Of a stretch of DNA of 64,000 bases, positions 36,418 through 44,801 are shown in pieces. How positions within the stretch are numbered: the stretch's first letter is position 1; each line of letters begins with the position of its first letter. A model generated the notes under the pieces. That model made no database searches, was not told where the DNA came from, and saw nothing but the letters and a program-made list of their open reading frames with translations. The position numbers and the translations under genes are program-made. Source of the stretch: CAVPMN01 sp963706425 (lineage in GTDB: Bacteria; Actinomycetota; Acidimicrobiia; Acidimicrobiales; Acidimicrobilacustridaceae); the NCBI GenBank assembly GCA_963706425.1, contig CAVPMN010000001.1, forward strand, positions 868,001-932,000. Direction: 5' to 3'.

Positions 36418-37869
36418 CTACGTGTCGGCGCGGCGCTGCTCGAGCAGCGCCTTCACCGCCTTCCCATCGGCCTGACCCTGCGTGCTCTTCATCGCTTTTC
36501 CCACAAAGAACCCAGAAAGCTTGCCCCGCCGCTTCTCGTCACCGCTCACGTAGTCGGCCCACTCATCGGGATGAGCGGCGATGAGCTCGTCGACCGTGGC
36601 CTCCAGCTCCCCCGACTCCATGGCCTCGAAACCCCGTTCGGCGGCGATCTCGGCCGGTCCACGGCCGCTCTCGACCATCTCGGCGAGCACCTGTTTGGCC
36701 TGGGTGGCGGTCAGCTTGCCCTCGATCTCGAGCTTCACGAGCTCGGCCAGTTTCGCGGCCTCGAGCTCCCCCGCCTCGCCCGACAGGTTGTGCTCGACGT
36801 GGGTCATCACCCGCTGAGGGTCGGCGCCGGCCTCGATGGCCTCGATGGCGAGTTGGTCGAGGTCGCGCTCGACCGCGATCGCCACCGCCTGCGGGCCGAC
36901 CGGGGCGACCAGGCCGAGGCGGGCGCGCCGCTGCGCCGGCAGGGCAGGCAGGGCCTCGTCGATCGCGGCGATCCATTCCGGACCTGGGTCGAGCGGCACC
37001 AGATCGGGCTCCTGGAAGTAGCGGTAGTCGTCGGCGTCTTCCTTCGACCGACCGGGACGCGTGCGACCCTCGTCCTCGTCCCAGTGACGCGTCTCCTGGC
37101 GAACCCGCTCACCCGCCTCGAGCAGATCGACCTGGCGACGGGCTTCGTAGTCGATGGCCCGACCGAGCGAGCGCAGCGAGTTGACGTTCTTGATCTCGCA
37201 GCGGTTGCCCAGCTCGGATGTGCCCAGCGGGCGAACCGACACGTTGGCGTCGACCCGCATGGAGCCCTCTTCCATCTTGGCGTCGCTCACCTCGACGGCC
37301 AGCAGCACGGCGCGCAGCTCACTGACGTAGGCACGAGCCTGTTCGGCCGACCGCAGATCGGGCTTGCCGACGATCTCGACCAGCGGCACGCCGGCGCGGT
37401 TGTAGTCGACCAGCGAGTAGCCGGCGTCGTGGATGCGCCCACCACCGCCCATGTGGGTGCTCTTGCCGGTGTCTTCTTCGATGTGGGCTCGTTCGATGCC
37501 GACGCGCATGCCGTCGGGCAACTCGAGGAAGCCCTCGACGTTGATCGGTCGGTCGTACTGGCTGACCTGGTAGTCCTTCGGCATGTCGGGATAGAAGTAG
37601 TTCTTGCGGGCGAACACCGACGGCTCGACGGTGCAGCCGAGCGCCCGACCGAGCCGCATGGCGTAGTCGACGACCTGACGGTTGAGCACCGGGAGCGAGC
37701 CGGGCAGCCCCAGGCACACCGGGCAGATGTTGGTGTTGGGCTCAGAGCCGAACTCGTTCGGGCACGAGCAGAACAGCTTGGTGGCGGTGGCCAGCTCGCA
37801 GTGCACCTCGAGCCCGATGACGATCTCCCACTCGGTGCCGGTGCTCTCGCTGGTGATGGTGAGGCTCAT
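36418..37869 (-). CDS. gatB: Asp-tRNA(Asn)/Glu-tRNA(Gln) amidotransferase subunit B
   Basis: A 483-aa subunit that binds tRNA and phosphorylates the misacylated Glu/Asp. Motifs: VIGLEVHCELAT, the zinc-type cysteines CSCPNEFG and NICPVCLG, RKNYFYPDMPKDYQ, GIERAHIEEDTGKSTH and NRAGVPLVEIV. The C-terminal YqeY-like tail domain (FVGKAMKSTQGQADGKAV) is complete. ATG 37869 overlaps the gatA stop by 4 nt. Confidence 0.96.
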   Translation of the reverse strand: MSLTITSESTGTEWEIVIGLEVHCELATATKLFCSCPNEFGSEPNTNICPVCLGLPGSLPVLNRQVVDYAMRLGRALGCTVEPSVFARKNYFYPDMPKDYQVSQYDRPINVEGFLELPDGMRVGIERAHIEEDTGKSTHMGGGGRIHDAGYSLVDYNRAGVPLVEIVGKPDLRSAEQARAYVSELRAVLLAVEVSDAKMEEGSMRVDANVSVRPLGTSELGNRCEIKNVNSLRSLGRAIDYEARRQVDLLEAGERVRQETRHWDEDEGRTRPGRSKEDADDYRYFQEPDLVPLDPGPEWIAAIDEALPALPAQRRARLGLVAPVGPQAVAIAVERDLDQLAIEAIEAGADPQRVMTHVEHNLSGEAGELEAAKLAELVKLEIEGKLTATQAKQVLAEMVESGRGPAEIAAERGFEAMESGELEATVDELIAAHPDEWADYVSGDEKRRGKLSGFFVGKAMKSTQGQADGKAVKALLEQRRADT

Positions 37870-39308
37870 GGCAGCTCCCTCGCGGCGTCCTCGATCACGG
37901 CGGCGGCGCGGAACATGGCGACCTCGTGCAGGGCCGGCGCCAGGATCTGCACGCCCACCGGCAAGCCGTCGTCGCCACGGCCGAACGGCACCGACATGGC
38001 GGGATGCCCGGCCAGGTTGCTCGGGATCGTGCACACGTCGGACAGGTACATCGACAGCGGGTCGGCGGTCTTGTCGCCGAGCGGGAACGCCGTCGTGGGC
38101 GCGGTGGGCGAGAGCAACAGGTCGTACTGCTCGTAGGCGGCCTGCAGATCACGCAGGATCAGCGTGCGCACCTTGAGCGCCTTGCCGTAGTAGGCGTCGT
38201 AGTAGCCGGCCGAGAGCGCGTAGGTGCCGAGCATGATGCGCCGCTTGACCTCGGCCCCGAAGCCGGCGGTGCGGGTGGCCTCCATCATCTCGCCAGTGGT
38301 GTCGCCGTCGACCCGCAGGCCGTAGCGCACACCGTCGTAACGAGCGAGGTTGCTCGACGCCTCGGCTGGTGCGATGAGGTAGTAGGCGGACAGGCCGTAG
38401 ACGGCTGCCGGCACCGACACCTCGCCCACCTTCGCGCCCGCCGCCTCGAGCGCGGCGGCCGCGGCGTCGACCCGTGCGGCCACGTCGGGGGCGATGCCCT
38501 CGCCCATGAGCTCGCTCACCAGGCCGATGCGCAGCCCCTCGACGCCGTGGTCGAGGACGGTCGACAGCGACGGCACCGGTTCGGGGATCGATGTGGAGTC
38601 GCGCGGGTCGTGCCCGGCGATGACTTCGAGCAGCAGGGCGGCGTCGGCCACGTTGTTGGCGAAGGGGCCGATCTGGTCGAGCGACGAGGCGAACGCCACC
38701 AGGCCGTAGCGCGACACGAGCCCGTAGGTGGGCTTGACGCCGACCACGCCGCAGAGCGCGGCCGGCTGACGGATCGATCCGCCGGTGTCGGAGCCGAGGG
38801 CGAGCGGGGCGAAGCCGGCGGCGACGGCGGCCGCGCTGCCCCCGCTCGACCCGCCGGGCACCCGGCTGGTGTCGCGGGGGTTGCGGGTGGGGCCGAACGC
38901 CGAGTTCTCGGTGGAGCTGCCCATGGCGAACTCGTCGAGGTTGGTCTTGCCGACCACGACGGCCCCCGCCGCCACCAGACGATCGACGACGGTGGCGGTG
39001 TAGGGCGGCCGCCATCCCTCGAGGATGCGTGACGAACAGGTGGTGGGCACGCCCCGGGTGCACAGGTTGTCCTTGAGGGCGACGGGCACACCGGCCAGCG
39101 GACCCGGATCCTGTCCCGCCGCCACCGCCTGGTCGACCGCGTCGGCAGCCGCCGTGGCCTCGTCGGCCATGACCAGGTTGAAGGCGTGGATGTCGCCGTC
39201 GCCGGCCGCGATGGCCGACAGGTGGGCGTCGACGATGTCGCGCGCCGACCGGGCGCCCGTGCGCACATCGGCGGCCATCGACTGCGCGGTGTCGACGGTG
39301 TCGGTCAC
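37866..39308 (-). CDS. gatA: Asp-tRNA(Asn)/Glu-tRNA(Gln) amidotransferase subunit A
   Basis: A 480-aa amidase that releases ammonia from glutamine for tRNA amidation. The amidase signature is intact: Lys in VALKDNLCTRG, cis-Ser in DTGGSIRQPA, and nucleophile Ser in VPGGSSGGSAAAVAAG. GVKPTYGLVSRYGLVAFASSLDQIG is typical of GatA rather than other amidases. It overlaps gatB and gatC by 4 nt at each end (one operon, gatC-gatA-gatB). Confidence 0.96.
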   Translation of the reverse strand: MTDTVDTAQSMAADVRTGARSARDIVDAHLSAIAAGDGDIHAFNLVMADEATAAADAVDQAVAAGQDPGPLAGVPVALKDNLCTRGVPTTCSSRILEGWRPPYTATVVDRLVAAGAVVVGKTNLDEFAMGSSTENSAFGPTRNPRDTSRVPGGSSGGSAAAVAAGFAPLALGSDTGGSIRQPAALCGVVGVKPTYGLVSRYGLVAFASSLDQIGPFANNVADAALLLEVIAGHDPRDSTSIPEPVPSLSTVLDHGVEGLRIGLVSELMGEGIAPDVAARVDAAAAALEAAGAKVGEVSVPAAVYGLSAYYLIAPAEASSNLARYDGVRYGLRVDGDTTGEMMEATRTAGFGAEVKRRIMLGTYALSAGYYDAYYGKALKVRTLILRDLQAAYEQYDLLLSPTAPTTAFPLGDKTADPLSMYLSDVCTIPSNLAGHPAMSVPFGRGDDGLPVGVQILAPALHEVAMFRAAAVIEDAARELP

Positions 39309-39607
39309 GGCTCCTCCCCGAGGATGGGCGGGACGCGGAAGCGATCGTCCTCGGCGGCCGGCGCCTGGGCGAGCACCTCGGCCCGATCGAGGCTGGCGCC
39401 CACGACGTCGTCGCGAAAGACGTTGCTGAGCGGATAGGGGTGTGACGTGGGCGGCACGTCGTCGAGCTGGAGGGCTTCGACGTCGGCGGCGTGATCGAGC
39501 ACCGCGCCGAGCTGGCTGGTGAACAGGTCGAGCTCGTCGTCGTTGATGGTCAGCCGGGCCAGTCGGGCCACGTGGATCACGTCGTCTCGGGTGATGCGCT
39601 CGGACAT
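39305..39607 (-). CDS. gatC: Asp-tRNA(Asn)/Glu-tRNA(Gln) amidotransferase subunit C
   Basis: A 100-aa linker subunit that holds GatA and GatB together. It begins with ITRDDVIHVARLARLTINDDEL and contains DVPPTSHPYPLSNVFRDD, both diagnostic for GatC. First gene of gatCAB; the stop overlaps gatA by 4 nt. A TACGAT box lies 9 nt before ATG 39607 and may be a near-leaderless promoter. Confidence 0.93.
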   Translation of the reverse strand: MSERITRDDVIHVARLARLTINDDELDLFTSQLGAVLDHAADVEALQLDDVPPTSHPYPLSNVFRDDVVGASLDRAEVLAQAPAAEDDRFRVPPILGEEP

Positions 39608-39653
39608 AGGCAGATCATCGTAGGTGCCCCGACGCCGCCTCGATCCCGAACCT

Positions 39654-39691
39654 GTCGCGTGATCCGGGCCCGGCGCGCCGGATCACGCGAC
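39654..39691. terminator. Hairpin between fdxA and gatC
   Basis: A 14-bp perfect stem GTCGCGTGATCCGG / CCGGATCACGCGAC with a 10-nt G/C loop, 31 nt past the ferredoxin stop on the minus strand and 47 nt before gatC. It is probably the ferredoxin terminator. Size and symmetry resemble the hairpins at 22055 and 23539, but the arm sequence differs. Confidence 0.6.
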
Positions 39692-39722
39692 GAGAACGGG
39701 TGGGGAGTCGGGCCGACGGCGG

Positions 39723-40031
39723 TCAGGCGTAGGGATCGTCGTTGGCGGGCTCGTCCCACCAGTCGGCCGGGGCGGGCGACCAGTCGGGGTCGGGATAGAT
39801 GCAGTCGACCGGACACGGGTCGAGGCACTTGCCGCAGCCCGAGCAGAGCTCGGGGATGATGATGACGTCGATGCCGTGGTTGAAGATGGCTCCGAACTGC
39901 GGTGGGCAGTGTCGGATGCAGGTGTCGCAGTTGATGCACTCGTTCATGTCGATGAACAAGGGCACCTGCTGCCACTTGGCATTGCGCTCGTGGGTCTCGA
40001 GCCGCTGGGCGCGGCCGGTGGGCTGCGTCAC
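39723..40031 (-). CDS. Ferredoxin with two cluster motifs
   Basis: A 102-aa protein with two CxxCxxCxxxCP motifs: CINCDTCIRHCP near residue 32 and CSGCGKCLDPCP near 63. This predicts two [4Fe-4S] clusters. A long N-terminal extension precedes the first motif, and an acidic W/P-rich tail follows. Cytoplasmic electron carrier; partner unknown. GTG 40031 is the start. It is divergent from the SCP2 gene across a 188-bp gap holding a TetR-type palindrome. Confidence 0.88.
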   Translation of the reverse strand: MTQPTGRAQRLETHERNAKWQQVPLFIDMNECINCDTCIRHCPPQFGAIFNHGIDVIIIPELCSGCGKCLDPCPVDCIYPDPDWSPAPADWWDEPANDDPYA

Positions 40032-40104
40032 GATCGGGCGCTTGTGGTCGGCGGGCGCATGCGAGCGCGATCGTATCGGCCGCCGTCTGTGCTCGGGCGA
40101 TCAA

Positions 40105-40122
40105 CTTGACCGGTCGGTCAAG
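40105..40122. promoter_or_regulatory. TetR-type operator-like palindrome
   Basis: CTTGACCG-GT-CGGTCAAG has 8-bp perfect inverted arms around a 2-bp centre, in the divergent gap between the ferredoxin and SCP2 genes. Short, tightly spaced palindromes with TTGACCG arms are typical of TetR-family sites. No TetR gene lies nearby, so the regulator would act in trans. Confidence 0.5.
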
Positions 40123-40219
40123 CGCGCTGGGAGAGGCTGCGCTAGGGTTCGCGAGCCGCGTTCGACGGCATCCGCTCCGGGCCGCGGGGTGGATCGGGGA
40201 GAGTCACAAAGGAGTGTCC

Positions 40220-40687
40220 GTGGCCGAGAAGTACGAGTTCCTGAGCCCTGAGTGGATCGAGGCGGCGAAGAAGATTCGCGACGAGTTCCCACCGCCGGAG
40301 AACCCTCCCGCCCATGTGGTGAAGATGAACCAGGTCATCACCGACGCGCCGTTCACCGGCGAGGAGATCCATGTGCACATGGACACCTCCGACGGCGAGA
40401 TCAAGATGGACCTCGGTCACCTCGAGACGCCCGACCTCACGGTCACGGTCGACTGGGTGACGGCCAAGGCGATCTTCGTCGACCAGAACCCGCAGGCGGG
40501 CATGCAGGCGTTCATGGCCGGCAAGGTGAAGGTGCAGGGCGACATGACCAAGCTCATGGCCATGCAGCAGGGCACCCCCGACCCGAACGCCCAAGCCATC
40601 GCCGATCGCATCAAGGAGACGTCACTGCCTGACGGGTTCACCGCACCAACGGACCGCGCCTCAGTGTGCCGGTTCGAGCAGATCTGA
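40220..40687 (+). CDS. SCP2 sterol/lipid-binding-domain protein
   Basis: A 155-aa protein. Residues about 25-130 follow the SCP2 pattern: FTGEEIHVHMDTSDGEIKM, PDLTVTVDWVTAKAIFVDQ, QAFMAGKVKVQGDMTKLMAM. SCP2 domains bind sterols, acyl-CoAs or other lipids in a hydrophobic tunnel. GTG 40220 is chosen because AAAGGAG ends 5 nt upstream. The 3' end overlaps the convergent MFS gene by 27 bp and is followed directly by a hairpin. Confidence 0.8.
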   Translation: MAEKYEFLSPEWIEAAKKIRDEFPPPENPPAHVVKMNQVITDAPFTGEEIHVHMDTSDGEIKMDLGHLETPDLTVTVDWVTAKAIFVDQNPQAGMQAFMAGKVKVQGDMTKLMAMQQGTPDPNAQAIADRIKETSLPDGFTAPTDRASVCRFEQI

Positions 40688-42232
40688 CGAGGCGCCCTCC
40701 GGGGCGCCTCGTTCGCGACCGGCCACAGAGTCGGGCCGGTGCGTGCTGCGCACGAAGAATGCGGCGACCACGCCGAGACCGGCGGCGGCGGCGCCGACGA
40801 AGAAGGCTGCGTGATACGAGGGGACGAGCCCATCCAACGGCTCGCGCGCCGCCTGCACCGTCTGCAGGATCTGGATGCCGGCCACCACGCCGACCTGAGC
40901 CACCATCTGCTGGGCAGCCGCCACCACGCCGAGATCGGCCTCGTCGACTGCGTTGGCGACCGCAGCGGCCATCGCCGGGGCGCACGTGCCCATCCCGATG
41001 CCGGACAGGACGAGGGCGCCCACGATGAACAGGTCGGAGGTCGCTCCATCGACCATTGCCAACCCCAGCATCGACGCCACGATCAGCAAGCTGCCGACGA
41101 CGGCGTTCTTGCGCTCGCCTACCTTGACGGCGATCCACCCCGCGATCGGGCCGGCGATGGCGAAGGCCAACGGCCGGGGCGCCATGAGATAGCCGGTGCG
41201 AGCCTCGCCGTAGCCGAAGACGTCCTGGATGAACAGCGGCGTGATGATGAACCCGCCCATGTACGCGAAGTTCGTGAAGAACTGGTTTGTGATCGGGAAG
41301 GCGAAGTTGGGGCGGCTGAAGTAGCGCAACGGCACGAGCGGATGCTCCACGCGCCGCTCGACCAGAATGAACGCCGCCACGAGAACCGGGAACAACACGA
41401 AGCCCACGACCACCACCGGGCTCGCCCACCCGGTGGCCGGCCCTCGGTTGAGAGCGACGAGCAACGACCCGACACCGAGCGCCAGGATCACCGACCCCAA
41501 GACGTCGAACCGCACGTCACGACGCCGTTCGGTTTCAGGCAGCACCAGGAACCCGATCACCAGGGCGACCAAGGTCAGCGGCACCTGGACCTGGAAGATC
41601 AGGCGCCAGCCCCAGGTCTCGACCGCCTGACCGCCGAGCACCACACCGAGCATCGGTCCACCGGCCGCCACGAGCGACCAGTAGCCGAGCGCGAGGGCCC
41701 GACGCTCCGGCGGGAACATCTTGTTGATCATCGAGATCGACGCCGGGCCGATGGCCGCACCAACCGCTGCGCCGAGCACGCGGAAGGCGATGAGCGAGCC
41801 GGCGTTCCACGAGACTGCCGTGAGCGCGGCGAAGACGCCCACCGCCACCAGGCTCAGCAGATACACCCGACGGGCGCCGAACAGGTCGGCGATCTTGCCC
41901 GCCGCCGGGCCGATGACCGCATAGGCGAGGATCGGCCCGGTGATGACCCAGGTGAGGACATCCTCGGTGGTGTCGAGATCCTCGGCGATGCCGGCGATCG
42001 ACACGGACAGCACCGTGATGAGGAAGCCGACCGAGAGCAGGCCGAACAGCGACGCGGCCAGCACGATCCACGGGTAACGATCGCTCCTCACCGCTCGTGT
42101 CTGGAAGCGGTCGCGCCAGAGCAGCGGCCAGGCCATGATCGCCACCTCGTCGGCGCCAGGCGCCTCGATGGCCAGGTCTCCGGCCTCGCCCCGCCGCTCG
42201 TCTCCTGAGCGGTCGTCGGCGTCGGAATCCAT
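40661..42232 (-). CDS. MFS drug-efflux transporter, 14-TM DHA2 (EmrB/QacA) type
   Basis: A 523-aa protein with fourteen hydrophobic segments. The acidic N-terminus (first about 45 residues) is followed by SLFGLLSVGFLITVLSVSIAGIAEDL, motif-A-like GKIADLFGARRVYL, and RVLGAAVGAAIGPASISMI. A central loop (LPETERRRDVRFD) and six further helices follow. It is probably a proton-driven efflux pump of unknown substrate. ATG 42232 is preceded by TAGCCT at 7 nt (leaderless). A long upstream continuation of the frame is only a shadow of the kinase gene. Confidence 0.85.
   Translation of the reverse strand: MDSDADDRSGDERRGEAGDLAIEAPGADEVAIMAWPLLWRDRFQTRAVRSDRYPWIVLAASLFGLLSVGFLITVLSVSIAGIAEDLDTTEDVLTWVITGPILAYAVIGPAAGKIADLFGARRVYLLSLVAVGVFAALTAVSWNAGSLIAFRVLGAAVGAAIGPASISMINKMFPPERRALALGYWSLVAAGGPMLGVVLGGQAVETWGWRLIFQVQVPLTLVALVIGFLVLPETERRRDVRFDVLGSVILALGVGSLLVALNRGPATGWASPVVVVGFVLFPVLVAAFILVERRVEHPLVPLRYFSRPNFAFPITNQFFTNFAYMGGFIITPLFIQDVFGYGEARTGYLMAPRPLAFAIAGPIAGWIAVKVGERKNAVVGSLLIVASMLGLAMVDGATSDLFIVGALVLSGIGMGTCAPAMAAAVANAVDEADLGVVAAAQQMVAQVGVVAGIQILQTVQAAREPLDGLVPSYHAAFFVGAAAAGLGVVAAFFVRSTHRPDSVAGRERGAPEGASSDLLEPAH
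40688..40711 (+). terminator. Terminator after the SCP2 gene, inside the MFS gene's 3' end
   Basis: CGAGGCGCCC-TCCG-GGGCGCCTCG: a 10-bp stem with a 4-nt loop starting one base after the SCP2 stop, followed by TT. Because the convergent MFS gene runs on to 40661, the same hairpin lies within its coding region. Confidence 0.65.
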
Positions 42233-42239
42233 CGACCGC

Positions 42240-42245
42240 AGGCTA
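42240..42245 (-). promoter_or_regulatory. Leaderless -10 box for the MFS gene (TAGCCT)
   Basis: TAGCCT on the minus strand ends 7 nt before ATG 42232; no ribosome binding site lies between. Confidence 0.5.
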
Positions 42246-42285
42246 TCTAGACCCGCGCGGTCAAGCCCCCAACCGTTCTGGCTGC

Positions 42286-44280
42286 TCAGCCGGTGATGAT
42301 GACCACGGAGCTGCCGCGGCGCACGGTGGTGCCCGCCGCGGGCGAGGTGCCCGTGACCGCGTTGGCCGGGGAGCCCTGCGTCGAGGTGACCACCAGGCCC
42401 GCGGCCTGCAGGCGCTGTGCGGCCTCGGCCGCCGAGAGCCCGCGGGTGGGCGGCACGTCGACCGTGGGTGGGCCGCTCGACACGACGAGGGTGACCGTGC
42501 TGTCGCGGGCGACGGTGGTGCCGCCCGCCGGGTCGACGTCGATCACCGTGCCCTCGGGCACCGACTCGCTCGGCGTGGGGTTGCGGTCGACCACCAGCCG
42601 CAGCTCCTCGAGCTGGGCCTGCGCGTCGGCCGCGGGGATGCCGACGAGCCCTTGCGGGATGGTGCGGGGCAGCGGGCCCGCCGACACGATGAGCGGCACG
42701 CCGTCGCCCTTCGGCAGCTCGACGGGCACCTCGGTGCCGTAGGCCAGGACGATGTCGACGGGATAGTCCTCGCTGGGAGCGGTGCCCTTCTCGCCCACCA
42801 CCAGTCCGGCCTCGGCCAGCCGGGCGGCGGCTTCGTCGATGGTGAGGCCGAGCAGATCGGTGGGCACGGGCACCAGCGTCTGGCCGAGCGACACGGTGAG
42901 CTTCAGCACCGCGCCCTCGTCGAGCTCGGTGCCCGCCGCCGGGTCCTGAGCCACGATCTGACCCGGCACGGTGCCGTCCTGGCGTATCTCGGTGCGCTCG
43001 ACCACCCAGTCGCCCTCGGCGATGGCGGCGTCGAGGTCGGCCACGTTGGTGCCCACCAGCTCGGGCACCGGGTGACTGACCGTGCGCACGTTCGTGTACC
43101 AGTAGGCGCCCGCACCGGCCAGGGCGCCGACGAGCAGGAAGACGGCGAGCCACAGGGGCCACCGCCGCCGGCGAGTGGCGGTGCCGTCGCCGGCATCGTC
43201 GTCGTCGGTCTGGGCGAGCGCAGCCGCGGGGTCGGCATCGGTGCGCTCGATGCGGCGGGTCTCGGGCTGGCCCTCGCCCTCCTGCACGATGGTGATGCCA
43301 TCGGTGGTGGTGCCCGGCGGGGCGGACATGATCTCGGGCTCGAAGTCGGCGATGATGCTGCGCTCGGAGATGAACTGCGTGGTGGGATCGCGGTCGTCGA
43401 CCAGGTCGATGTCGCCGACCAGCGCGCCGGCGAGCGGCAGCGGCGCCGGGCGGCCGAGCGAGCTGGCCGCGTCCATCAGCAGCGCACCGAACTCGGTGGC
43501 GTCGACGCGCTGAGCCGGATCGGGGTGGCCGGCGCGCTCTAGTGCGACGGCCAGCGGACCGAGGTCGGGGGGCACGACGAGCTGCTGGTCGACCCGGGCC
43601 ATGAGCGTGCCGAGGGTGGTGTCGCTGGCGAAGGGCACCGTGCCGGTGACCGACTCGATCAGCACGAGCGCGAGCGAGTAGACGTCGCTCTTGCCGTCGA
43701 GCGACGCACCGCGTGCCTGCTCGGGCGACGCGTAGCGGGCGGTGCCGAGGACGGCACCCATGGGCTCGGTCCATGCCGCCTCGGCGAGGGCCCGGGCCAG
43801 CCCGAAGTCGGCGATGCGCAGCCGGCCGTCCTCGTCGAAGAGCAGGTTGGCCGGCTTGATGTCGCGGTGCACGAACCCGCGGCGATGGGCGTACTCGAGC
43901 CCACGAGCCGCCTCGAGCCCCACCAGCAGCGCTTGGGAGGTCGACAACGTGCGACCGAGGTCGAGCATGCTGCGCAGGCTGCCGCCGCCCAGGTACTCGG
44001 TGACCAGATAGGGAACATCGCCCTGGCCCCAGTCGTAGACGGCCATCACGTGGGGGTGGTTGAGGGCGGCGGCCGCGTGGGCCTCGGCCCGGAAGCGCTT
44101 GAGGAAGGCGGCGTCGTCGGCCAGGGCCTCGTGGAGGATCTTCACCGCGACGCGACGACGAAGGGTCACGTCGTCGGCCAGGTAGACCGACGCCGAGGCA
44201 CCGGTGCCGATGGGGCCGATCACGCGATAGCGGCCACCGAGAACCTGGCCGACCCGGTCGCTCGTGCGGGAGATGGCCAC
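42286..44280 (-). CDS. Ser/Thr protein kinase with PASTA repeats (PknB-like)
   Basis: A 664-aa membrane kinase. The kinase domain spans residues 17-280: Gly-loop GPIGTGASASVY, Lys47 in VAVK, HRDIKPAN at 138-145, DFG at 158-160, and APE-like SPEQARG. A 90-residue acidic juxtamembrane linker is followed by one helix (WPLWLAVFLLVGALAGAGAYW, about 372-393) and four extracellular PASTA repeats to the end (each with the VPxLxG..xxxAxxxL pattern). PASTA domains sense muropeptides or lipid II, so a cell-wall/growth kinase is inferred. GTG 44280 has TAGCTT 6 nt upstream. Confidence 0.92.
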   Translation of the reverse strand: MAISRTSDRVGQVLGGRYRVIGPIGTGASASVYLADDVTLRRRVAVKILHEALADDAAFLKRFRAEAHAAAALNHPHVMAVYDWGQGDVPYLVTEYLGGGSLRSMLDLGRTLSTSQALLVGLEAARGLEYAHRRGFVHRDIKPANLLFDEDGRLRIADFGLARALAEAAWTEPMGAVLGTARYASPEQARGASLDGKSDVYSLALVLIESVTGTVPFASDTTLGTLMARVDQQLVVPPDLGPLAVALERAGHPDPAQRVDATEFGALLMDAASSLGRPAPLPLAGALVGDIDLVDDRDPTTQFISERSIIADFEPEIMSAPPGTTTDGITIVQEGEGQPETRRIERTDADPAAALAQTDDDDAGDGTATRRRRWPLWLAVFLLVGALAGAGAYWYTNVRTVSHPVPELVGTNVADLDAAIAEGDWVVERTEIRQDGTVPGQIVAQDPAAGTELDEGAVLKLTVSLGQTLVPVPTDLLGLTIDEAAARLAEAGLVVGEKGTAPSEDYPVDIVLAYGTEVPVELPKGDGVPLIVSAGPLPRTIPQGLVGIPAADAQAQLEELRLVVDRNPTPSESVPEGTVIDVDPAGGTTVARDSTVTLVVSSGPPTVDVPPTRGLSAAEAAQRLQAAGLVVTSTQGSPANAVTGTSPAAGTTVRRGSSVVIITG

Positions 44281-44286
44281 GGTTCC

Positions 44287-44292
44287 AAGCTA
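44287..44292 (-). promoter_or_regulatory. Leaderless -10 box for the PASTA kinase (TAGCTT)
   Basis: TAGCTT on the minus strand ends 6 nt before GTG 44280. Confidence 0.5.
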
Positions 44293-44354
44293 GTAGTTAC
44301 GCCGGTGTGGTTCGCGAATCCACCAATCGCCACCGCCCCGGGCACAATGGGCCG

Positions 44355-44801
44355 ATGGCCGTTTCTGATGCTCCGTCCCAACCGCCCACGGGCCGGGTCC
44401 GCTACCCGCGCTGGTTGTGGCTGGTCGGCGCACTCGTGGCCGTCATCGTGGTGAGCTCGGCCACCGCGCTTGCGCTGATGGGCACCGGTGACTCGCCGAG
44501 CCAGTCCGGCGGCCCTGTCGACGCTCTGATCCCGGCCGACAACTCTCAGATCGTGCAGCAGGCCGCCGTCGGCATCGACCTGGCACCCGGCCACGACGCT
44601 GAGCTCACCATCGCCGGGGTACCGATCCCTGACGACCAGGTCGTGGCCGAGAAGGGCCTCAACACGTTCACGTTCCGCCCGGGGCCGGGCAAGGCGTTCG
44701 AGGAGTGGCCGCCGGGCGAGACCTGCGTCACTGCCGCCTTCTGGCCCTCGGCCACGCCCTCGGCGGTGAACACCCGGACGTGGTGCTTCACGGTGGTGTG
44801 A
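44355..44801 (+). CDS. Single-pass membrane protein with small extracytoplasmic domain
   Basis: A 148-aa protein. A cytoplasmic Pro-rich start precedes one helix (WLWLVGALVAVIVVSSATALAL) and an exported domain of about 95 residues. That domain ends with two cysteines (GETCVTAAFW and RTWCFTVV) that could form a disulfide. It is divergent from the PASTA kinase with 74 bp between starts. CACAAT lies 6 nt before the ATG and may be a leaderless -10. No family recognised. It overlaps the convergent HAD gene by 14 bp. Confidence 0.6.
   Translation: MAVSDAPSQPPTGRVRYPRWLWLVGALVAVIVVSSATALALMGTGDSPSQSGGPVDALIPADNSQIVQQAAVGIDLAPGHDAELTIAGVPIPDDQVVAEKGLNTFTFRPGPGKAFEEWPPGETCVTAAFWPSATPSAVNTRTWCFTVV

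Noticed and set aside
39000..40200. Search for tRNA or small RNA genes in the larger gaps
   Set aside because: The gaps contain hairpins and promoter-like boxes, but no cloverleaf with a TTC-type loop or CCA-ready acceptor could be made out anywhere in the window.
40661..43774. A 1037-codon minus-strand open frame spanning the MFS gene and much of the kinase gene
   Set aside because: Only the part from ATG 42232 encodes a recognisable MFS protein; upstream it is the out-of-frame shadow of the PASTA kinase, whose own frame has all kinase motifs.
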